Part shown: piece by piece, positions 7,356 through 15,898 of the stretch
Layout of the letters: every line of letters starts with the position of its first letter
Position numbering within the stretch: position 1 is the first letter of the stretch
The notes under the pieces: model-generated
Seen by the model: only the letters and a program-made list of their open reading frames with translations
Databases searched by the model: none
What the model was told of the DNA's origin: nothing
Translations under genes and position numbers: made by a program
Assembly: GCA_947626775.1 (NCBI GenBank)
Contig: CANQTL010000019.1
Coordinates: 1-56,109, forward strand
Reading direction: 5' to 3'
DNA from: an uncultured Lachnospiraceae bacterium
GTDB taxonomy: Bacteria > Bacillota > Clostridia > Lachnospirales > Lachnospiraceae
Length of the DNA: 56,109 bases

Positions 7356-10193
7356 GTGGAGAACTGGCAATTCAACAATGAAAAAATGAATCGGAAACTG
7401 GAGCATATCGTGCTGGGAATCTACACGGTGTTTTCCTTGGGGACTTTCGTCTCCGCGATCCTGCTCCACTGGAATATTTTCGTCACAGAGATTCTGGCGG
7501 TCACGACCGTGGCGCCGTGGGTGATCTGCATCGGCAGATTTCGGGACTATACGTTCCGCGCCAAGATGATCGCGCTCCTGACGTGGTTTAATTTTGCCGT
7601 CTATGCGGTGCACTCCAATAATTTTACCTCCATGCTGTCCACCATGTTTGCGGTGATTGTGCTGATGGGGGTATTCTGCATTCCGGAGATCGTCTATATG
7701 GGCGTCGGCTTCACGACGCTGATCATAGGGCTGCATCTGTTCCTGCTGAACACGGTGGAGGCGGATGCGCCCAACGAGATTATCCGGATCGTGCTGCACA
7801 TCATATCCGCCTATGTGATCTCCCTTGTCATCTGGATCACGATACGGACGAGGCTGGAGACGAACGAACTCCTCGTGGAGAATATCCGCGAGCTGAAAGA
7901 GGTGGAGCAGAACAAGGACGACTTTCTGGTGAATATTTCCCATGAGATCCGCACGCCGATCAACGCGGTGTGCGGCATGAGCGAGGCGATTCTGCAGGAG
8001 GAACTGCCCGAGAACGTCAGGGGCGATATCATCGACATACAGGCGGCGGGGCGGAATCTCCTCGCCACGGTCAGCAATATCCTGGATTTCTCGGAGCTGG
8101 GGAGCGGCAGGATGGAACTGGTGGAGGAGAGTTACAACATCACGTCCACCATCACGGATATCATCAATATGGCGGTGACGAAGGAGAACGGCAAGAAGCT
8201 GGAACTGATCGTGGACTGCGACGCGACGCTGCCGAGCAATCTGGCGGGCGACGAGCAGAAGCTGCGGCGCATCGTGATGAATCTGATCGACAACGCTATC
8301 AAGTTCACGAAGGAGGGCGGCGTGATTATGCGCGTCAGCTCCCGCAGGGAGGAATACGGGATCAATCTGATTTTTGAGATCAGGGATTCCGGCATCGGCA
8401 TCAGCCCCGCGGATATGGAGAAGATCTTCGGCAGCTTCAGCCAGGTGGATTCGAGGCGCAACAGGAGAGAGGGCGGCGTCGGACTCGGTCTGTCCATCAC
8501 CCAGGCGCTCGTACAGAATATGGGAGGTTTCCTTACGGTGGAGAGCAAGGAGGGACAGGGGACGGAGTTCCGCTTCGCGATTCCGCAGAAGGTGCTGGAC
8601 GAGACGCCCATCGTCTCTGTCAGGGACAGGGGAAATCTGTACGCCGCCTGCTATATCGATATGGATAAGTACGACTCGCCGATCGTGCGCGAAGGATATG
8701 AGAAGAGCATCCGCCACATGGCCGAACAGTTCGGCATTCTGTTCCGCGTCTGCAGGAATCTGCCGGAACTGAAGCGCCGCAGACAGATCGAGAACTACTC
8801 TCACGTGTTCATCGGCTGGGAGGAGTACTGCGAGGACAGAGCGTTTTTTGAAGAGCTGGCAAAGGAGATCACTGTCGTGCTGATCATGGACTACGGGCAG
8901 GAAACCGGCGCCGGCAGCAATATGCTGCGCATCTATAAGCCTTTTACGGTGCTGTCTATCGCGGCGGTGTTCAACGGACAGCGGGTGACGCAGCTGGAGG
9001 ATCCGCACGGCGACATCAGGCGCCGTTTTGTCGCGCCGGAGGCAAAAGTCCTCGTGGTGGACGACAACGCCATGAACCTGAAAGTCATGGCGAGGCTGCT
9101 GCTGCCTTACCGAATCAGGACGGTGTCGGCGCTCGGCGGACAGGAGGCGCTGGAGAAGATCAATACCATGGATTACGACTGCGTGTTCCTGGATCATATG
9201 ATGCCGGATATGGACGGCGTGGAGACGCTGCACAGGATGAGGCAGAAACCCGGAAACTATTTTCAGTCCGTGCCGATCATCGCTTTTACCGCCAACGCGA
9301 TCGGCGGCGCGCGGGAAATGTTCATGGGGGAGGGCTTCGACGATTTTATCGCTAAGCCGATCGAGCTGAGCGTTCTGGAGCGCATGCTGCGCCGCTACAT
9401 ACCGAAGCAGAAGCAGATTCCCGTGGAGGAGGCCGGCGCGGCGTCCGGAGACGCGGCGCGGGCGGACAGCGCGGGCGAGGCTGCGGCCGGAGGCGGCAGC
9501 GCGGAGGCCGGTGCGGAGACGGACGGGCTGGAGGCGCTGGCCCGGGCGGGCGTCAACGTCAAGACAGGGCTCTCCTACTGCGGCGACAGGGAGGGTTTCC
9601 GGGATATCGTCATCATGTACCACGAGCAGGGCGCCGGGAGAAACGAGCAGCTTGAGAAGCTGTACGCCGAGGAAAACTGGAAAGATTACGCCATCGCGGT
9701 GCATGCGCTGAAGAGCAATTCCAAGGGGATCGGCGCGGAGGAGCTGGCTGAGATGGCTCTGCAGCTGGAGATGGCCGGCAAGGAAAACCGCGCCGACTAT
9801 ATCCGGGAACACCACGGGGAGCTGCTGGAGAAGCACACGGCGCTGCTCCGCGCGCTGGCGGTCAATTCGTTCCTCTATCCGTCCGGGTATCATGGCGCGA
9901 AGGCCGGACAGAACGCTGACGCCGCGCCGGCGGACGGAGAAGGCGCGGCGGCGGTTGAGATCGACGCGGACGCGCTGCGTGAACGGCTTGCGCTGCTGCG
10001 GGAGAAACTGGACGGTTTCGAGAGCGAGGGCGTGAGAGAACTGCTGGAAGAACTCTCGGAGTACCGATACGGGGATACGGCGCTTGGCGGAATGACGGAG
10101 GAGATTGGCCGCAGGGCGGAGGAATTCGACTTTCTCGGCGCGGCGGAGGCTCTTGACGCGCTGGAGGAGAAACTTTCCGCGGCCATGGCGTGA
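7356..10193 (+). CDS. Membrane hybrid histidine kinase with REC and Hpt domains
   Basis: 945 residues from a GTG at 7356 (AAAGGA 12 bases upstream); an ATG at codon 11 is an alternative. Residues 15-165 hold about five or six membrane helices with almost no extracytoplasmic domain. A short coil leads to a HisKA H-box with His196 (ISHEIRTP). The HATPase N-box is at 308-317 and the G boxes near 344-349 and 374-378. Residues 425-545 look like a receiver fold without a phospho-acceptor Asp. A true REC (562-682) follows, with Asp613 (FLDHMMP) and Lys667. After an Ala/Gly-rich linker an Hpt domain carries His783 (VHALKS). An extra helical tail (860-945) follows. All relay steps are thus in one chain. 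The REC-HD-GYP gene just upstream is a likely final target. Confidence 0.92.
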   Translation: MENWQFNNEKMNRKLEHIVLGIYTVFSLGTFVSAILLHWNIFVTEILAVTTVAPWVICIGRFRDYTFRAKMIALLTWFNFAVYAVHSNNFTSMLSTMFAVIVLMGVFCIPEIVYMGVGFTTLIIGLHLFLLNTVEADAPNEIIRIVLHIISAYVISLVIWITIRTRLETNELLVENIRELKEVEQNKDDFLVNISHEIRTPINAVCGMSEAILQEELPENVRGDIIDIQAAGRNLLATVSNILDFSELGSGRMELVEESYNITSTITDIINMAVTKENGKKLELIVDCDATLPSNLAGDEQKLRRIVMNLIDNAIKFTKEGGVIMRVSSRREEYGINLIFEIRDSGIGISPADMEKIFGSFSQVDSRRNRREGGVGLGLSITQALVQNMGGFLTVESKEGQGTEFRFAIPQKVLDETPIVSVRDRGNLYAACYIDMDKYDSPIVREGYEKSIRHMAEQFGILFRVCRNLPELKRRRQIENYSHVFIGWEEYCEDRAFFEELAKEITVVLIMDYGQETGAGSNMLRIYKPFTVLSIAAVFNGQRVTQLEDPHGDIRRRFVAPEAKVLVVDDNAMNLKVMARLLLPYRIRTVSALGGQEALEKINTMDYDCVFLDHMMPDMDGVETLHRMRQKPGNYFQSVPIIAFTANAIGGAREMFMGEGFDDFIAKPIELSVLERMLRRYIPKQKQIPVEEAGAASGDAARADSAGEAAAGGGSAEAGAETDGLEALARAGVNVKTGLSYCGDREGFRDIVIMYHEQGAGRNEQLEKLYAEENWKDYAIAVHALKSNSKGIGAEELAEMALQLEMAGKENRADYIREHHGELLEKHTALLRALAVNSFLYPSGYHGAKAGQNADAAPADGEGAAAVEIDADALRERLALLREKLDGFESEGVRELLEELSEYRYGDTALGGMTEEIGRRAEEFDFLGAAEALDALEEKLSAAMA

Positions 10194-10217
10194 CGGCGGG
10201 AAAGGCTGGAGAGGGCA

Positions 10218-12911
10218 ATGATCAAGAAGATACGCAGATTTTGGAAAAATCTTTTTCCCGATAAACTGAGTCTGGAGGACCGGATCAGCCGGATGGTTCT
10301 GCTGCTCGCATTCTTCGGCTCGATCATCGGTATGGGAAGAGTGGCCCTGGGCGTGACGCCCATCGTTCTCTTTGCGCTTGTGCCGATGTGCGTCGTGGCG
10401 GGCGTGGCCCTCTACATGGCCACGGAGCGGCAGACGAAGAGGGCGTCTTGGATGCTCGTCCTGATCTACAATATCGTGCTGTTCCCGCTGGTCTTTATCA
10501 TGAGCGGCGGCGTGGACAGCGGCACGCCGATCTGGCTGGTGCTCGGGCTGGTCTATATCTTTGTGCTGTTCAAGGGGCGGGACGTGGCGGTCGCAATGGC
10601 CGTCTCACTCGCGGCTTTTCTGGCCTCCTACGCTTTTTCCTACACGCACCCGCAGTTCGTCATGGCGGTGAGCAATGAGTACACCTATCTGGATTCCTGT
10701 ATCACGCTGGTGGTGGTGAGCGTTTTTATCGGCACGCTGATGCGGATTCAGTTCGTTACCTATGACAAGGAGCGTCGGCTTGCGGAGCAGCAGAAGGAAG
10801 AGATCGAGCAGATCGCGCGCTCGAAGGACGCCTTTTTCGCCAATATGAGCCATGAGATACGCACGCCGATCAACACCATTATCGGCCTGAACGAGATGAT
10901 CCTGCGCGAGGAGATCTCCGACGAGATCGCCGAGAATGCGATCAATATTCAGAACGCCAGCAAGATGCTCCTCACCACGATCAACGATATCCTGGATCTG
11001 TCCAAGCTGGAGTCCGGCAAGATGGAGATTGTGCCCGCGCAGTATGAGATCAGCGCCATGTTCAGCGATCTGGTGAACCTCATATGGATCCGGGCGCACC
11101 AGAAAGAGCTGGAATTCAAGGTGGACATCGACCCGGAGATTCCCTCCATGCTCTACGGGGACGAAGTGCGCATCAAACAGATCACGACGAATTTCTTGAC
11201 CAATGCGGTCAAATATACGGACAAAGGTTCCGTCACCCTGACGGCCAAAGCGGAGCGCACCGCGCCGGACGAGATTCTGCTTCGCATCTCGGTGTCCGAT
11301 ACGGGCAAGGGAATCCGCAAGGAGGATCTGGACAATCTGTTCACTTCTTTCCGGCGTGTGGACGAGAAGGAAAACCGCAATATCGAGGGCACGGGCTTGG
11401 GTCTTAATATCGCCAGGCAGCTCGCGGAATTAATGGGCGGCAGGCTGTCTGTGGACAGCGTCTACCATCAGGGTTCTACCTTCACGCTGGAGGTGAAGCA
11501 GCGCATCGTCAACGTGCGTCCCATCGGCACGATCAATTTCGCCGCGCAGAAGCAGCTGGATCACCGCACCAGGTACAGACAGAGCTTCACGGCGCCGGAC
11601 GCCAGCATCCTCGTGGTGGACGACAACGAGATGAACCGCATGGTAGCCGTCAAGCTGCTCAGAGGCACGGGCATGACGGTGGAGACGGCGCGGAGCGGCA
11701 GGGAGTGCCTGAAGATGACTGCGCAGAAGGCATACCATGTGATTCTCATGGATCACATGATGCCGGACATGGACGGGGAGGAGACGATGAAGGCCGTCCG
11801 CTCTCAGGCCAGAGGCTACTGCCAGAAGGCGCCGATCATCGCTCTGACCGCCAACGTCATGACGAACGCGGAACAGGTCTACCGGGATATGGGCTTCGAC
11901 GGTTATCTCGCGAAGCCGATTAACTCCGCGCTTCTCGAGGCGAGCCTGCTCAAATATCTGCCGCCCGAGCTGGTGGAGTACACCGCCGCCGCGCAGGAGA
12001 GCGGAGAGGAGGACGAAGCGGTCAGACAGGTGACCAGCCAGAGGAAGCGCAGGATCGCCGTCACCGCGGACTGTATCTGCGATCTGCCAAAGGAACTTTT
12101 GGAAAAATACCAGATCAGTCTGATGTACTGTTACGTCCACACGAAGGAGGGGCGCTTCTGCGATCTCTTCGAGGTGTCCAGCGACGGTATTCTGGAGTAT
12201 CTGAAGACGGAGGGCAACTATGCCCACTCTTCCACCGCCGAGCCGGAGAAATACGAGTATTTCTTCTCGGAGGCGCTGAAAGGCGCCGAACACGTCCTGC
12301 ACATCACGGCGACGACGGCGCTGAGCGGCGCCTATCCGAACGCCCTGCAGGCGAGCAGGAGCTTCGGCAACGTGACGGTGTTCAATTCCGCCCACATCAG
12401 CAGCGGACACGGCCTGATGGTGCTGCGCGCGGCGCAGCTCGCGGAGGAGGGGAAGAGCGTCGAGGAGATCTGCAGGGATCTGGAGGAGTTCAAGGATATG
12501 GTCAGCTCCAATTTCCTCGTGCCGAGCACCGAAGCCCTGTTCTGCAACGGCAAGGTCAGCGGCGCGGTGCATGGACTGTGCCGGATCCTGAATCTGCACC
12601 CGGTGCTCCACATGTCGCAGAACGAGCTGAAGCTGTGGAAGATCGAGACGGGCAGCGTCAGAAGAGCGAGAGCTAGGTATGTGAAACAGCTTCTCTCACA
12701 TGCCAGGCAGATCGACCGGAGGGTTCTGTTCCTCACCTATGCCGGCTGCAGCGTGCGGCAGCTGGATGAGATTCTGGCGGAGGTGGAGAAGTATGTCCGC
12801 TTCGACAGGGTCATTCTGCAGAAAGCTTCGGCGACGGTGTCCAGCAACTGCGGTGTGGGCGTATTCGGATTAATGTATCTGCGAAAGAAGAACGAGGCGG
12901 CATGGTGGTAG
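10218..12911 (+). CDS. Membrane hybrid histidine kinase-receiver fused to a DegV/FakB-like domain
   Basis: 897 residues. Residues 25-175 contain five or six membrane helices. HisKA has His212 (MSHEIRTP), the HATPase N-box is NFLTNAVKYT (325-334), and G boxes follow near 361-366 and 391-396. A receiver (462-582) has Asp512 and Lys566. From about residue 611 to the end the protein is a DegV domain: an opening RIAVTADCICDLPKELL strand-helix, the SSTAEP loop, TTALSGAYPNA (the lSGTyqsA motif), NSAHISSGHG, and a C-terminal GVGVFGLMY loop. DegV/FakB proteins bind fatty acids. The usual His of the C-terminal HxGPGxxG loop appears replaced (SSNCGVG). The gene follows the other hybrid kinase by 24 bp. 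The fusion suggests sensing of, or output through, a bound lipid. No Hpt domain is present, so a separate Hpt protein may take part. Confidence 0.9.
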   Translation: MIKKIRRFWKNLFPDKLSLEDRISRMVLLLAFFGSIIGMGRVALGVTPIVLFALVPMCVVAGVALYMATERQTKRASWMLVLIYNIVLFPLVFIMSGGVDSGTPIWLVLGLVYIFVLFKGRDVAVAMAVSLAAFLASYAFSYTHPQFVMAVSNEYTYLDSCITLVVVSVFIGTLMRIQFVTYDKERRLAEQQKEEIEQIARSKDAFFANMSHEIRTPINTIIGLNEMILREEISDEIAENAINIQNASKMLLTTINDILDLSKLESGKMEIVPAQYEISAMFSDLVNLIWIRAHQKELEFKVDIDPEIPSMLYGDEVRIKQITTNFLTNAVKYTDKGSVTLTAKAERTAPDEILLRISVSDTGKGIRKEDLDNLFTSFRRVDEKENRNIEGTGLGLNIARQLAELMGGRLSVDSVYHQGSTFTLEVKQRIVNVRPIGTINFAAQKQLDHRTRYRQSFTAPDASILVVDDNEMNRMVAVKLLRGTGMTVETARSGRECLKMTAQKAYHVILMDHMMPDMDGEETMKAVRSQARGYCQKAPIIALTANVMTNAEQVYRDMGFDGYLAKPINSALLEASLLKYLPPELVEYTAAAQESGEEDEAVRQVTSQRKRRIAVTADCICDLPKELLEKYQISLMYCYVHTKEGRFCDLFEVSSDGILEYLKTEGNYAHSSTAEPEKYEYFFSEALKGAEHVLHITATTALSGAYPNALQASRSFGNVTVFNSAHISSGHGLMVLRAAQLAEEGKSVEEICRDLEEFKDMVSSNFLVPSTEALFCNGKVSGAVHGLCRILNLHPVLHMSQNELKLWKIETGSVRRARARYVKQLLSHARQIDRRVLFLTYAGCSVRQLDEILAEVEKYVRFDRVILQKASATVSSNCGVGVFGLMYLRKKNEAAWW

Positions 12912-12978
12912 GCGCCGGATGTGTCCGCCCTGTGCGGCGGCGTTTCGGATTCTGGCTCCGGTTCGGCGAAAGCGGGGG

Positions 12979-13007
12979 TTGACAAAGCGCCCGGTAAGTG
13001 CTATATA
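12979..13007 (+). promoter_or_regulatory. Promoter of the ATP-grasp / alpha-E / transglutaminase operon
   Basis: TTGACA (12979-12984), exactly 17 bp, then TATATA (13002-13007). It makes the five-gene operon independent of the kinase genes upstream and leaves a leader of about 85 nt. Confidence 0.8.
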
Positions 13008-13042
13008 AGATAATGTAAAACAGAAGAATTACTGACAGGAGA

Positions 13043-13073
13043 CGAAGGCGTCCGGAAATTCCGGACGCCTTCG
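13043..13073 (+). promoter_or_regulatory. Perfect GC-rich hairpin in operon leader
   Basis: CGAAGGCGTCCGG (13043-13055) pairs without mismatch with CCGGACGCCTTCG (13061-13073) around a 5-nt loop, between the promoter and the GGGAGG binding site. No T-tract follows, so it looks like an RNA-stability or regulator-binding structure rather than a simple terminator. Confidence 0.6.
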
Positions 13074-13099
13074 CTGCGTGTTGCGGGAGGACGAAAATT

Positions 13100-14416
13100 A
13101 TGGAGATAGAACTGACCAGGCGGGCGGAGACAGTGAACGAACTTCTGGCGCGCTACGGCGTCAAATTCGGCATATACAAAAACAACGAGTTTAAGGAACA
13201 GCTTTTTCCGTTCGACACGATCCCGCGGATCATTAAGAAAGAGGAGTTCGCCTATCTGGAAAAAGGCTTGAAGCAGCGGGTTATGGCGCTGAACTGTTTT
13301 ATCCGGGATATCTACGGCGACAGGAAGATCATAAGCGACAAGGTGGTGCCGGAGGAGTTCGTGTACATTTCGTCCGGTTATCTGGCGCCCTGCGCCGGCG
13401 TCGTGCCGCCGAAAGGGATCTACACCCACATTGCGGGCATCGATCTGGTGCAGGGAAAAGACGGGAGCTGGTATGTGCTGGAAGACAATCTGCGCGTGCC
13501 CTCCGGCGCGTCCTACCCGATGATCGCCAGAGAGATTTGCAGAAAGAGCAGCCCGGACACTTTCGAGACCTACCATGTGGAGGATAACCGCGACTATGCG
13601 AAGCTGCTGCGCTGGACGATGGACTATGTCAACACGGGCGGACACACGGTGATCCTTACGCCGGGACGCTACAACGCGGCCTACTTCGAGCACTCCTACT
13701 TCGCGGAGAAGACGGGTGCGCACCTGGCGACGGGAAAGGAACTTACGGTGGAGGACGACTATCTCTACTTCGTCGATTACTCCGGCAGGCGGGAGAAGGT
13801 AGGCGCGGTCTATCGCAGAATCTCCGACGAGTATCTTGACCCGATGACTTTCAACGAGGAGTCGGTGATCGGCATCCCCCACATCTACGACGTGTACCGC
13901 AAGGGGCATGTGGCGCTCTTAAACGCGCCGGGCAACGGCGTCGCGGACGACAAGGGCATCTACTACTTCGTACCCAAGATGATCCGCTATTATCTCGGAG
14001 AGGAACCGATCTTACAGAATGCGCCGACCTATCTGCCCTACTATGAGGAGGATATGCGGTATGTGCTGGAGCATTTTGACGATCTTGTATTAAAAGATGT
14101 GGCGGAGGCGGGAGGGTACGGAGTCGTCTTCGCAGACAGGATGACGGCGCAGCAGAAAGAGGACTTTATCGCGCTCTTAAAGAGAGAGCCGAGAAGATTC
14201 ATCGCCCAGGAGGTCATCGACTTCAAGGACATCGATATTGTGGAGAACGCGAGGCGTGTGCCGCGCAAGGCGGATCTGAGGGCGTTTGTTCTCATGGTGG
14301 ACGAACCGCTTGTCTGGAAGAGCGGTTTGACGCGCTTTTCCAGAGATCCGGATTCCTTTATCGTCAACTCATCGCAGGGAGGAGGTTTCAAGGACACATG
14401 GGTATTATCTCAGTAG
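13100..14416 (+). CDS. Circularly permuted type 2 ATP-grasp protein
   Basis: 438 residues; ATG preceded by GGGAGG. It matches the DUF404/DUF407 (CP_ATPgrasp) family: the N-terminal LFPFDTIPRII stretch near residues 35-45, LNCFIRDIYGDRKI, the core GIYTHIAGIDLVQ then LEDNLRVPSG (about 112-138), the LKDVAEAGGYG nucleotide-binding loop near 330, and the C-terminal QGGGFKDTW. These enzymes are predicted ATP-dependent carboxylate-amine ligases. They occur in a conserved guild with alpha-E and transglutaminase-like proteins, proposed by comparative genomics to make or tag peptides; the substrate is unknown. It is first in a five-gene operon and overlaps the next gene by 19 bp, so the two are translationally coupled. 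Confidence 0.9.
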   Translation: MEIELTRRAETVNELLARYGVKFGIYKNNEFKEQLFPFDTIPRIIKKEEFAYLEKGLKQRVMALNCFIRDIYGDRKIISDKVVPEEFVYISSGYLAPCAGVVPPKGIYTHIAGIDLVQGKDGSWYVLEDNLRVPSGASYPMIAREICRKSSPDTFETYHVEDNRDYAKLLRWTMDYVNTGGHTVILTPGRYNAAYFEHSYFAEKTGAHLATGKELTVEDDYLYFVDYSGRREKVGAVYRRISDEYLDPMTFNEESVIGIPHIYDVYRKGHVALLNAPGNGVADDKGIYYFVPKMIRYYLGEEPILQNAPTYLPYYEEDMRYVLEHFDDLVLKDVAEAGGYGVVFADRMTAQQKEDFIALLKREPRRFIAQEVIDFKDIDIVENARRVPRKADLRAFVLMVDEPLVWKSGLTRFSRDPDSFIVNSSQGGGFKDTWVLSQ

Positions 14417-15066
14417 AAAATATGGACAGACTGTTCTGGCTCGGCAGATATTCCGAGCGGGTCTACACCTCGGCCAGGCTGTTTGCGGACAGCTTCGACA
14501 GAATGATAGATATGGATATGGACGACTACGCGGTGTTCTGCAGCCGGCTGGACATCCCGAATATCTACAGTTCCAGGGAGGATTTCTGCGCGCGCTACAT
14601 CGCGGATGAGGACGATCCGAACTCCATCTATTCCAATCTGATGCGGGCCTACGACAACGCCATTGTGCTGCGCAATGAGATCGGAAGCGAACCCATCACC
14701 TATATCCAGCTGTCGGTTTACGATATGAAGAGGAGCAAGGTGATGCGGGCGCCGCTTGTGGGCTTACAGAAGGTGGAGGACAATATCCTTGCGTTCTGGG
14801 GAATCGTGGACGATATGATCGAGAGCGAAAACATACGCAACATCATCAAGACTGGCAAACGGATCGAGCGTCTGGATCTGTACGGGCGGCTGCAGATGAA
14901 CAGGGAAAGCATCGTCAGGGAGGTGCACCGCCTCGCAGGGCGGATCGCGCGCACCAATCTGCACTATGACGAGCAAAATCTGAAAGAGCTGAAAAAACTT
15001 GCGGAGGAAGAGCAGATCGATTATGATAGGATCGTAACGTTGGCCGACACACTGCGCAGGGATTGA
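14398..15066 (+). CDS. Alpha-E domain protein (DUF403)
   Basis: 222 residues. The opening SVENMDRLFWLGRYSERVYTS is the alpha-E family signature: a helix with R-Y-x-E-R. The whole chain is helical with paired Glu and Arg residues, ending in a charged coil. It is shorter than the roughly 300 residues I expect for the family, so this may be a minimal form. The biochemical role is unknown, but it is almost always encoded with the permuted ATP-grasp protein and is taken to be its partner or substrate carrier. Here it overlaps that gene by 19 bp and ends 4 bp before the transglutaminase-like gene. Confidence 0.85.
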   Translation: MGIISVENMDRLFWLGRYSERVYTSARLFADSFDRMIDMDMDDYAVFCSRLDIPNIYSSREDFCARYIADEDDPNSIYSNLMRAYDNAIVLRNEIGSEPITYIQLSVYDMKRSKVMRAPLVGLQKVEDNILAFWGIVDDMIESENIRNIIKTGKRIERLDLYGRLQMNRESIVREVHRLAGRIARTNLHYDEQNLKELKKLAEEEQIDYDRIVTLADTLRRD

Positions 15067-15070
15067 CGAC

Positions 15071-15859
15071 ATGAAAACATTACGATTCCACTATCATATG
15101 GAGCTTTCCTTCTCCGAGCCGGTACACAGCCATGTCTACACGCTGAAGTGCCTGCCGGTGACGGGAGCTGCACAGCGGATCGAGACGTGCGCCTATCAGA
15201 TATCGCCCGCAGGCAGGGTGAGGGAGGGCAGGGATTCCTTCGGCAACCGGATGCTGTACGGTACGGTGGAGGAGGAGCACAGCCTCTTTACGGTGGACGT
15301 GAACGGCACGGCGGTGACGGACATAACGGCTCCGTGTGAAGAACAGGAGCGGGCAGACTGTTCGGTCTACCGCTATCAGACGTCGCTGACGCGGCCTGGA
15401 GAGCGGATCCGGGCGCTTTTTGCGGACTGCCGCGGGCGGGCGGCGGATCTGTCTTTTCGTGACAAAATGCGCGTCTACACGGAGGCGGTGCATGAAAGCC
15501 TGCGGTATGAAAAGGGTGTGACGGATATCAATACCGCCGCCGAGGATGCGCTGGCGCTCGGGCGCGGCGTCTGTCAGGATTACTCGCACATTCTGCTGTC
15601 CCTGTGCCGGGAAGAGAGGACGCCGGCGAGATATGTGGTTGGCATGCTGATGGGCGAGGGAGAGAGCCATGCCTGGGTGGAGGTTTATGACGGCGGGCGC
15701 TGGCTGGGATTTGATCCCACCAACAATGTGGCCGTGGAAGACGGCCATATCAAGATCTCCCATGGCAGGGACTATCGGGACTGCTCCATCAACAGGGGCG
15801 TTTTCACCGGACAGGCCAGACAGCGGCAGAGCATTCTGGTGGAAGTGACGGAGACATAG
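15071..15859 (+). CDS. Transglutaminase-like cysteine protein
   Basis: 262 residues. The N-terminal 95 residues form the beta-rich bacterial transglutaminase-like N-domain, starting LRFHYHMELSFSEPV. The papain-like core carries the expected triad: Cys168 in GVCQDYSH, His200 in SHAWVEV and Asp215 in GFDPTNN. There is no signal peptide, so it is probably cytosolic. Family members act as amidases, peptidases or transamidases. In the ATP-grasp/alpha-E guild this protein is thought to cut or transfer the amide made by the ATP-grasp enzyme. It follows the alpha-E gene by 4 bp and is followed after about 40 bp by the AstE-like genes. Confidence 0.9.
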   Translation: MKTLRFHYHMELSFSEPVHSHVYTLKCLPVTGAAQRIETCAYQISPAGRVREGRDSFGNRMLYGTVEEEHSLFTVDVNGTAVTDITAPCEEQERADCSVYRYQTSLTRPGERIRALFADCRGRAADLSFRDKMRVYTEAVHESLRYEKGVTDINTAAEDALALGRGVCQDYSHILLSLCREERTPARYVVGMLMGEGESHAWVEVYDGGRWLGFDPTNNVAVEDGHIKISHGRDYRDCSINRGVFTGQARQRQSILVEVTET

Positions 15860-15898
15860 CGGGCGCTGTGAACCGCTGCGTTTCAGAGAGGATAAGAG

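Noticed and set aside
7182..9893. 903-codon open frame on the minus strand opposite the first hybrid kinase
   Set aside because: Antisense shadow of a GC-rich gene: its codons mirror the kinase reading, there is no ribosome binding site, and the product (Arg/His/Leu-rich) resembles no family. Similar shadows: 30565-32283 opposite the PBP, 49705-51645 opposite pcrA, 18701-20215 opposite valS, 1282-2475 opposite the long secreted protein.
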